Source: Gemmatimonadota bacterium (GTDB lineage Bacteria > Gemmatimonadota > Gemmatimonadetes > Longimicrobiales > Gaopeijiaceae). From it: 49,863 bases of DNA. The position numbers were made by a program, and so were the translations under genes. Below the pieces are notes generated by a model. The model made no database searches, was not told the DNA's origin, and saw nothing but the letters and a program-made list of their open reading frames with translations. Where the stretch lies: NCBI GenBank assembly GCA_009841475.1, contig VXLT01000082.1:1-49863 (forward strand), in the 5' to 3' direction. Shown in pieces: positions 44,085 to 49,863 of the stretch; position 1 is the first letter of the stretch, and each line of letters opens with the position of its first letter.

Positions 44085-44678
44085 CTAGCCCCCGACCTGA
44101 AACCTCGAGAACCGCGCCACCTCGACCTTCTCGCCGGTGCGGGCCGCCACCTCGGTGATCAGGTCGCCCACACTGCGGTCCGGGTCCCTGATGTAGGCCT
44201 GCTCCAGCAGAACCCGCTCCTTGAAGAACTTGCCGAGCTTGCCTTCGACGATCCGCTCCCGGATGTGCTCGGGCTTCCCTTCGCGGGCGACCTGTTCCTC
44301 GAAGATCGACCGTTCCCGCTGCACCACGGCCGGGTCCACGTCGCCGGTTCCCACGGCGATCGGATCCGCCGCCGCCACATGCATCGCCAGATCCCGGGCC
44401 AGCGCGCGAAAATCGTCGGTGTTGGCCACGAAATCGGTCTCGCAGTTCAGTTCGACAAGCACGCCGATCCGGCCGCCGTGGTGGATGTAGCTGGCAATGG
44501 TGCCCTCATTGGCCTTCCGCCCGGCCCTCGTGGCCGCCTTGGCCTCACCCTTGCCGCGAAGCAGGTCGATGGCAGCCTCGATCTCGCCGTTGGTCTCCTG
44601 CAGCGCCTTCTTGCAATCCATCATTCCCGCGCCCGTCCGGTCGCGGAGTTCCTTCACATTGCTCGCACTGATCTTCAT
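44085..44678 (-). CDS. tsf: Elongation factor Ts, short form
   Basis: Nucleotide exchange factor for EF-Tu. 197 residues from ATG 44678, about the Thermus length and ~85 shorter than E. coli. The N-terminal UBA-like domain (VKELRDRTGAGMMDCKKAL) and core motif ELNCETDFVANTDDFRALA are present; the C-terminal part retains only one subdomain. Separated from rpsB by 147 bp that contain a terminator-like hairpin (44700-44735). Confidence 0.96.
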   Translation of the reverse strand: MKISASNVKELRDRTGAGMMDCKKALQETNGEIEAAIDLLRGKGEAKAATRAGRKANEGTIASYIHHGGRIGVLVELNCETDFVANTDDFRALARDLAMHVAAADPIAVGTGDVDPAVVQRERSIFEEQVAREGKPEHIRERIVEGKLGKFFKERVLLEQAYIRDPDRSVGDLITEVAARTGEKVEVARFSRFQVGG

Positions 44679-44699
44679 GTCGATGAAATCTCCCTGGTG

Positions 44700-44735
44700 A
44701 AAAACCGGGCCGCGGCGCTCCCGGAGGACGCCCGG
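44700..44735 (-). terminator. Attenuator-like hairpin in the rpsB-tsf spacer
   Basis: On the minus strand, CCGGGC (44735-44730) pairs with GCCCGG (44710-44705), enclosing 19 nt that can fold further, and five T follow at once (44704-44700). This has intrinsic-terminator form. Since tsf and pyrH lie downstream, it would act as a partial terminator reducing their transcription relative to rpsB, as reported for the rpsB-tsf spacer of E. coli. Confidence 0.55.
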
Positions 44736-44825
44736 TGGGCGGCCGGCCGCAAAGCAGGAACCCCGGGCAGCCACCGGGTCACCAGCAGCGCCGCCGGGGC
44801 GAACCGCACCTGGGCGCCCACTGCC

Positions 44826-45725
44826 TCAGCCCTGTCCGGACCCGCGCCCCTTCCGCCCCTTGGCATCGTCGCCGTCTCCGGTCTTGCGGACCTGCGCGAT
44901 GGCCTCGGGCCGCGGTCTCCGCTTGCGGGCCCGGGGCATGATCTCCCGGGTGTCCGCCGACTTCTCACCCGTCTCCGTCGAGTAGGTGGTGGCCTCGAGC
45001 TCCACCTGGCGGCGAAGCTGCTCGTCGGGGACCTCCCTGCGCGCGGCGATGATCGAGTCCGCGATCTGCCCGGCAATCAGGCTCACCGAGCGGATGGCGT
45101 CGTCGTTCCCGGGTATGGGGTAGTCGATCAGTTCAGGATCGACGTTGGTGTCGGCGATGGCGATGACCGGAATGCCCAGCCGGTGAGCCTCGCGCACCCC
45201 GATGATCTCGCGCCTCGCGTCCACGACAAAGACTGCACCGGGAAGCCGCCCCATGTCGCTCAGTCCGTGAAAGTACTTCTCCAGCTTCTCGCGTTCCCGC
45301 TCGAGCAGAAGGCGCTCCTTCTTGGTGTAGAAGTCGAACGCGTTCTCGTCCCTGCCGCGCTGAAGCTCCTTCATGCGCCGGATCTGGCGGCGGATCGTCT
45401 GGAAGTTGGTGAGCATGCCGCCCAGCCAGCGCTCGGTCACGAACAGCGCGCCACACCGCCTGGCTTCCTCCTCGATCACGACCCGGAGCTGGCGCTTGGT
45501 CGAGAGGAACAGCACGTTCTCGCCCTTGAGTACCGTCCGGCGCACGGCGTCGCACGCCCGGTTCAGGCGATCGAGTGTCTTGCGCAGGTCGATGATGTGA
45601 ATCCCGTTGCGCTCCCCGAAGATGAAGGGGCGCATCTTGGGGTTCCAGCGCCGCGTCTGATGGCCGAAGTGAACGCCGGCGTCGAGAAGTTCGGTCAGAC
45701 CGACATCGTTGGTGGCTGGATCCAT
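44826..45725 (-). CDS. rpsB: 30S ribosomal protein S2
   Basis: A small-subunit protein bound late in assembly. 299 residues, about 50 longer than E. coli S2. The core is typical: [66 protein letters not shown]. The extra length is a basic, Arg/Lys/Gly-rich tail after residue ~245 ([11 protein letters not shown]), of unknown role. It lies 10 bp after rpsI. Confidence 0.97.
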   Translation of the reverse strand: MDPATNDVGLTELLDAGVHFGHQTRRWNPKMRPFIFGERNGIHIIDLRKTLDRLNRACDAVRRTVLKGENVLFLSTKRQLRVVIEEEARRCGALFVTERWLGGMLTNFQTIRRQIRRMKELQRGRDENAFDFYTKKERLLLEREREKLEKYFHGLSDMGRLPGAVFVVDARREIIGVREAHRLGIPVIAIADTNVDPELIDYPIPGNDDAIRSVSLIAGQIADSIIAARREVPDEQLRRQVELEATTYSTETGEKSADTREIMPRARKRRPRPEAIAQVRKTGDGDDAKGRKGRGSGQG

Positions 45726-45735
45726 TGAGCGACCC

Positions 45736-46131
45736 CTACCTCTTGCTGAACTGGAAGCGTTTGCGCGCCTTGGGGCGGCCCGGCTTCTTCCGCTCCACCT
45801 TGCGCGCGTCGCGGGTAAGCATGCCGCTCTCGCGGAGCGCTACCCGCTTGTCATCGTCCTGGACCGCAAGCGCCCGCGCCACCCCCAGCCGGATCGCGTC
45901 GGCCTGGCCGGTCAGCCCGCCCCCGCGGACCCTGACCTGGACATCGAAGCTTCCCTCTGACGCGGCCGTCTCGAACGGCTCTTCGATCCGGACCCGGTGG
46001 GCGGGCCGGGGGAAGTAGTCGTCGAGAGCGCGACCGTTGATCGACCAGTTGCCGGCTCCGGGGCGGAGGAGCACCCGGGCGACGCTCGTCTTCCTGCGAC
46101 CCACTGCCTGTGTAGGCTGCTGTGCGGTCAT
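45736..46131 (-). CDS. rpsI: 30S ribosomal protein S9
   Basis: A small-subunit protein whose C-terminal Arg touches the P-site tRNA. 131 residues. [12 protein letters not shown] at the N-terminus, [19 protein letters not shown] in the middle, and the basic tail ending KRFQFSKR, all family-typical. It follows rplM by 17 bp in the universal rplM-rpsI order. Confidence 0.98.
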   Translation of the reverse strand: MTAQQPTQAVGRRKTSVARVLLRPGAGNWSINGRALDDYFPRPAHRVRIEEPFETAASEGSFDVQVRVRGGGLTGQADAIRLGVARALAVQDDDKRVALRESGMLTRDARKVERKKPGRPKARKRFQFSKR

Positions 46132-46148
46132 GTTCGTTTCCGTGGCGT

Positions 46149-46580
46149 TCAGATCTCGAGGGGTTTGGGGCCCTGCCCCTCGTGGGGGTGGGTCGCGTCC
46201 GGATACACCCGCAGCTTCCGGCGCATCTGCCGCCCCAGCTTGTTCTTGGGCAACATGCCGCGTACCGCGAGTTCGATCACACGTTCCGGGAATCGCTGCA
46301 ACATGGCCGCGAACGGAATGTGCCTGTCGCCGCCCATGTACCCCGAGTGGCGAAAATACGTCTTCTGTTCGGCCTTGCGGCCGGTCAGGCGAACCTTGGA
46401 CGAGTTGATCACGATCACATGATCGCCGGTGTCCAGGTGGGGCGTGTAGATGGGCTTGTGCTTACCGCGAAGGATCCGGGCGACCTCGCTGGCGAGCCGA
46501 CCGAGCGGCTTGCCATCGGCGTCAACCACCCACCACGCGCGGTGGATGTCCTCTTCCCTGGGAGTGATGGTCCTGGTCAC
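46149..46580 (-). CDS. rplM: 50S ribosomal protein L13
   Basis: An early-assembling large-subunit protein. 143 residues. WWVVDADGKPLGRLASEVA, VIVINSSKVRLTGRK, YFRHSGYMGGDRHIPF and the AVRGMLPKNKLGR signature are clear. First gene of the long run to rseP. A consensus-like promoter stands 82 bp upstream. Confidence 0.98.
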   Translation of the reverse strand: MTRTITPREEDIHRAWWVVDADGKPLGRLASEVARILRGKHKPIYTPHLDTGDHVIVINSSKVRLTGRKAEQKTYFRHSGYMGGDRHIPFAAMLQRFPERVIELAVRGMLPKNKLGRQMRRKLRVYPDATHPHEGQGPKPLEI

Positions 46581-46661
46581 GCGATTTCCTCGTCCGCGAA
46601 ACGAAGCCGCCTCCGCGCCACAGGGCGGAGAACGGCTCCAGAAAACGATCTACAGCTTTAA

Positions 46662-46690
46662 ACGATACCGACTCCGCACACGAGTGTCAA
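46662..46690 (-). promoter_or_regulatory. Predicted promoter of the rplM-rpsI-rpsB-... operon
   Basis: Minus-strand TTGACA (46690-46685, perfect -35), 17-nt spacer, TATCGT (46667-46662). A start near 46655 would leave a ~75-nt leader before rplM. It lies in the 222-bp gap between the sigma-factor gene and rplM. The other half of that gap (46691-46802) contains only short GC palindromes and no U-tract terminator. Confidence 0.65.
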
Positions 46691-46802
46691 CGACAAGTCC
46701 TGTCCAACGGGAAGTGAGCCTGAACGGGATTCCGGGCTCCGGCGGGGCATGAGCCTGAAGTCCGGACTCGACACCCCGAAAATGTTCGCACCAGACGTCC
46801 CG

Positions 46803-47654
46803 TTACTTCGTGAAGGTCACCAGATAGCGGGCCCTGGAGCGATGCCTCAGCCGCTCCAGCGCCTTCTCCTTGATCTGCCGCACGCGCTCCCGCGTGATTC
46901 CCAGATCCCTGCCGATTTCCTCGAGGGACATCGGTGCTTCGTCGCCGAGTCCGAAGTAGAGCCGGAGCACCATGGCCTCGCGCACCTCCAGCGTGTCGAG
47001 TGCGGCGTTCAGGGTATCGGTCATCGCCCGCTCGAAGGTCTCCTCGTCGGGGCCTGGTGACAGATTGTCGGGGAGGCAGTCCATGAGACAGCTGTCCTCT
47101 CCCGGCACCATGGGAGCGTCGAGCGAAAGATGCGAGCGTGCGATCGTCATGGTCTCCTCCACGTCCTCCCGGTCCGACCCCAGTGCCGCGGCGATCTCGG
47201 CCGCGGTCGGATCCCTGCCCAGCTCCTGCACGAGAATCGCTTTCTGCTTGCTGATCCGGTATAGCATCCCCGCCCGGTTCAACGGCATCCGAACGATCCG
47301 GCTCTGTTCCGCGAGCGCCTGCAGGATCGCCTGCCGAACCCACCAGACCGCATAGCTGATGAACTTGATCCCCTTCGTTTCGTCAAAGCGGCGAGCCGCC
47401 TTGATGAGTCCCAGATTCCCCTCGTTGATGAGGTCGGACAGCGGCACGCCCTGGTTCTGATACTTCTTGGACACGGACACAACGAACCGCAAATTCGACC
47501 GGACAAGCTTGTCGAGCGCTTCCTCCTCACCGCGGCGGATGCCTCTCGCCAGACGCGCCTCCTCATCGCGGTCGATGAGCGGATACCTGGCGATCTCCCT
47601 GAGGTATTGCCCGAGCGAGCCTTCGGCCTGGTCGGACAGGGGGGGCACGGTCAT
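46803..47654 (-). CDS. RpoD-like sigma-70 factor lacking region 1.1
   Basis: 283 residues. Region 1.2 (LGQYLREIARYPLIDRDEEARLA), region 2 (LVRSNLRFVVSVSKKYQ through FISYAVWWVRQAILQAL), region 3 (about 110-190) and region 4 with the HTH (LEEIGRDLGITRERVRQIKEKALERLR) are all present. The absence of region 1.1 and the long non-conserved region resembles the short primary sigma of Bacteroidota. It could be the main vegetative sigma or a group 2 factor; the window cannot decide. It follows the response regulator by 20 bp. Confidence 0.92.
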   Translation of the reverse strand: MTVPPLSDQAEGSLGQYLREIARYPLIDRDEEARLARGIRRGEEEALDKLVRSNLRFVVSVSKKYQNQGVPLSDLINEGNLGLIKAARRFDETKGIKFISYAVWWVRQAILQALAEQSRIVRMPLNRAGMLYRISKQKAILVQELGRDPTAAEIAAALGSDREDVEETMTIARSHLSLDAPMVPGEDSCLMDCLPDNLSPGPDEETFERAMTDTLNAALDTLEVREAMVLRLYFGLGDEAPMSLEEIGRDLGITRERVRQIKEKALERLRHRSRARYLVTFTK

Positions 47655-47674
47655 CTGTCTCTCCTCTCCTTTGG

Positions 47675-49033
47675 CTAGCTCCTCACCAGCCCATGCCGTT
47701 CAATCTTCTTGTAGAGGTTGGAACGCGGCATTCCCATCCGCCTCGCGGCCTGGGACACGTTCCAGTCGTGCTCCCGCAGCTTCAACTCGATGTAAGCCTT
47801 CTCCGCGGCCTCCTTGAACTCGCTCAGCGTCTCCAGCGCCATCATGTCCCCGGGGATTCCGGTTCCGGCTCCGTCCGACGAGACGAGCTGCGCCACGTCG
47901 CGACGCCCCACCAGATCGTCCGCGCTCAGTATCATGAGGCGTACGACCGCATTCTTCAACTGGCGCACGTTGCCGGGCCAGTCGGCGGCCGCCAGAGTCT
48001 CGATCGCTTCCTCGCTGAAACGCTTGTACGGAACGCCGAAACGCTGCGGCGCAAGCTCCGCAAAGTGCGCGACCAGCATCGGAATGTCCTCCCTGCGTTC
48101 CCGGAGCGGGGGCACGCGGATGGTCACCATGTTCAGGCGGTGGAGGAGATCTTCGCGGAAGTTGCCCCGGTCGATTTCCTCGTGCAGGTCCTTGTTGGTC
48201 GCCGAGATGACGCGCACGTCCACCGAGATCGAGCGGCTGCCCCCCACCCGTGTGATGTCACCCCCCTGCAGGGCACGCAGAACCTTGGCCTGGGTCACCA
48301 GCGACATGTCCCCGATCTCGTCCAGGAACAGGGTTCCCCCGGTGGCCTGCTCGAACTTTCCCGTGCGGTCGGACACGGCACCCGTGAACGATCCCTTCAC
48401 GTGTCCGAAGAGCTCCGACTCGATCAGCTCCGACGGTATCGCGGCGCAGTTGACTTCGACGAAGGGCTGGCCAGCCCGGACGGAACGGCGGTGCAGCGCG
48501 CGCGCGGTAAGCTCCTTGCCGGTGCCGTTCTCGCCGGCGATGAGAACGCGCGCGTCGGTGATCCCCACCGTTTCGATTTCCTTGAGCACCTTTCGGATCG
48601 CCGGCGACGCACCCACGATGTTGTGACGGATCTCGATCTCGTTCTGAAGCCTCTCGACGCTGTCCGAGAGCCCGCGGAAGGCCAGTCCGTTGCGAAGCGT
48701 AACGAGAAGCCGGTCGGTGTCGAGCGGCTTCTCCAGAAAGTCGAAGGCCCCATTGCGGGTGGCCCTCACCGCCGTGCCGATGGTCCCGTGGCCGGAGATC
48801 ATGACCACGATCGCGCGCGGATCCTCGTCGCGGACCCTTTCCAGAACCTCCAACCCGTCCATCTGCGGCATCTTCACGTCGAGGAAGGTCACGTCGGGCT
48901 TGAAGTCCGGATAGTCGATCAGCCCGCTCGGACCGTTTGTGCAGACGTGCACGCGGTGCCCTTCGTATTCGAAGAGTTGCCGGAGCGCGCCCGCCACCGA
49001 CTCGTCGTCGTCCATGATGAGGATTCTTGCCAT
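47675..49033 (-). CDS. NtrC-family sigma-54-dependent response regulator
   Basis: 452 residues from ATG 49033. Receiver domain (1 to ~120): acidic DDD (8-10), phospho-acceptor Asp52, Lys102. AAA+ domain (about 138-370): Walker A GENGTGKE (167-174), Walker B LFLDEIGDM, and the sigma-54 contact loop reads GSFTGA (214-219) instead of GAFTGA. Fis-type HTH at the C-terminus (QAARRMGMPRSNLYKKIERHGL). Layout resembles NtrX/NtrC. No kinase is adjacent. It sits upstream of the sigma-70 gene, probably co-transcribed. Confidence 0.94.
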   Translation of the reverse strand: MARILIMDDDESVAGALRQLFEYEGHRVHVCTNGPSGLIDYPDFKPDVTFLDVKMPQMDGLEVLERVRDEDPRAIVVMISGHGTIGTAVRATRNGAFDFLEKPLDTDRLLVTLRNGLAFRGLSDSVERLQNEIEIRHNIVGASPAIRKVLKEIETVGITDARVLIAGENGTGKELTARALHRRSVRAGQPFVEVNCAAIPSELIESELFGHVKGSFTGAVSDRTGKFEQATGGTLFLDEIGDMSLVTQAKVLRALQGGDITRVGGSRSISVDVRVISATNKDLHEEIDRGNFREDLLHRLNMVTIRVPPLRERREDIPMLVAHFAELAPQRFGVPYKRFSEEAIETLAAADWPGNVRQLKNAVVRLMILSADDLVGRRDVAQLVSSDGAGTGIPGDMMALETLSEFKEAAEKAYIELKLREHDWNVSQAARRMGMPRSNLYKKIERHGLVRS

Positions 49034-49055
49034 GCAGCTTCCAGCACTCCGTCTT

Positions 49056-49718
49056 CTACGCGCGAACCAGAACGAGTTCGCCGCCCTCGATGTAGGCGCT
49101 CCTGATCTCCTTGAATGCCGGCGCGAGGATGGCCGACGCCGGCAACCCCTGCTCGTCCTTACGCCCCAGGGCCGCCAGGATTTCCGGGAAGGCGCTCGAG
49201 GGTATCGGAATGCCGCCCACGACAATCTCGCTGAGCAGGAGCATCGAGCCCTGTTCTCCGAACGGCAGCAGTGAGCCGCTCGCGGACACCGACACCGTGT
49301 CGGGGACAATCGCCCCGGTGATCCCCCCGAGATCGGGAAACTCGGGCAGCGCCGACGGTATCACCCCGGCCATGAGTTCGATCCTGTCCCCGTCCATCTT
49401 CACGGTCGGCTCCACCACGCCCCTGGGAAGCACACCCGGCACCGAGTACCGCAGGAGAGACGACACCTCGAACGCCTTGAGCCGGAGTTCCAGGGCGTCC
49501 TCCGATTCCCGGAAGGCCTCGATCTTCTCCCGGGCGAGGTCCGCGGCCTCGGGGGTCACCAGTTCGGGTGCGGCGGATTCCTCCGTGTCTCCGATCCCGA
49601 TGGCCGTCTCCAGGCGCGGGAAGACCACGTCACCCCACTTCCAGCCCGCGTAGGCCGCGAGCACGAACAGCACGGCCAGTGCAAGCCGGGTAGCGAACCT
49701 CTTCACTGACTTGCCCAT
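49056..49718 (-). CDS. Membrane-anchored protein of unknown function
   Basis: 220 residues from ATG 49718. A basic N-terminus (MGKSVKRFATR) precedes one TM segment (about 12-30). The rest is a likely extracytoplasmic domain: an acidic helical stretch (about 50-85) and then a beta-rich region (about 85-215) with repeated alternating patterns such as DRIELMAGVIPSALPEF and VSVSASGSLLPF. The pattern recalls single-TM lipid-binding proteins of the YpmS/LmeA kind, but similarity is too weak to claim. It lies 22 bp before the response regulator, in the same direction. Confidence 0.7.
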   Translation of the reverse strand: MGKSVKRFATRLALAVLFVLAAYAGWKWGDVVFPRLETAIGIGDTEESAAPELVTPEAADLAREKIEAFRESEDALELRLKAFEVSSLLRYSVPGVLPRGVVEPTVKMDGDRIELMAGVIPSALPEFPDLGGITGAIVPDTVSVSASGSLLPFGEQGSMLLLSEIVVGGIPIPSSAFPEILAALGRKDEQGLPASAILAPAFKEIRSAYIEGGELVLVRA

Positions 49719-49725
49719 CGCTCGG

Positions 49726-49863
49726 TCACTCCTGGCTTCCCGAAAGGACCACCTTGTGAATGTTCGCATACCTGGGCCCTTCGGGGAACAGGTCGCTCCG
49801 CACCAGATGCAGCGCATCGACCATGAAGCTCTCCGCAAGGGCCCCGGCCGCCCCACCCCCGGC
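49726..49863 (-). CDS. 3' end of an unidentified CDS (partial)
   Basis: A 45-codon open frame runs in from the window edge and ends in TGA at 49728-49726, 7 bp before the next ATG. The readable C-terminus includes DALHLVRSDLFPEGPRYANIHKVV. The tight spacing supports a real gene in the same operon as the anchored protein and the response regulator. I do not recognise the family. Confidence 0.5.
   Translation of the reverse strand, partial: AGGGAAGALAESFMVDALHLVRSDLFPEGPRYANIHKVVLSGSQE

Overview
This 49.9 kb window is a high-GC bacterial chromosome segment that consists almost entirely of tightly packed core genes, mostly on the minus strand. I see no rRNA, tRNA, CRISPR array, insertion sequence or phage gene. 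Several traits fit Gemmatimonadota or a close relative: high GC, a short (283 aa) RpoD-like sigma factor without region 1.1, a GlmU-like NTP_transf_4-type nucleotidyltransferase of the kind seen in Bacteroidota/Gemmatimonadota, and an archaeal/eukaryote-type prolyl-tRNA synthetase. This placement is an inference; no 16S gene is present.

Layout. (1) 28-378: a small lipoprotein-like gene, convergent with the next block. (2) 402-4697, minus: proS-lysA-guaA, with overlapping ends. (3) 4825-14241, minus: the rod-shape/elongasome run mreB-mreC-mreD-mrdA(PBP2)-rodA, continuing into accD-folC-hisS and a small membrane protein. A good promoter lies upstream of mreB. (4) 14455-27257, minus: the translation/RNA-turnover run rimP-nusA-infB-ylxP-rbfA-truB-ribF-rpsO-pnp, followed by an M16 peptidase and an unusual in-frame fusion of alanine dehydrogenase with dUTPase. 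(5) 27374-28651, minus: murA carrying Asp in place of the usual active-site Cys, followed by an intrinsic terminator. (6) 28741-29313, plus: a DUF948-like membrane protein. (7) 29416-35116, minus: a lipoprotein, serS, an orphan sensor histidine kinase and a PcrA/UvrD helicase. (8) 35358-38497, plus: manC, a GlmU-like sugar nucleotidyltransferase and a YycJ-type metallo-hydrolase. (9) 38567-46580, minus: rplM-rpsI-rpsB-tsf-pyrH-frr-uppS-cdsA-dxr-rseP, from a consensus-like promoter. (10) 46803-49863, minus: a partial gene, a membrane-anchored protein, an NtrC-type response regulator and the RpoD-like sigma factor.

Together the genes cover protein synthesis (three aminoacyl-tRNA synthetases, IF-2, EF-Ts, RRF and ribosomal proteins), cell-wall elongation and precursor supply (MreBCD, PBP2, RodA, MurA, UppS, Dxr, LysA), lipid synthesis (AccD, CdsA), nucleotide metabolism (GuaA, PyrH, dUTPase) and RNA turnover.

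The least ordinary items are the Ald-dUTPase fusion, a pair of diverged ~100-bp intergenic elements with a palindrome overlapping a promoter-like -35 box (4734-4836 and 35223-35326), a hairpin that buries the Shine-Dalgarno sequence of the orphan histidine kinase, the Cys-to-Asp MurA, and a prolyl-tRNA synthetase that has lost most of its C-terminal zinc ligands.
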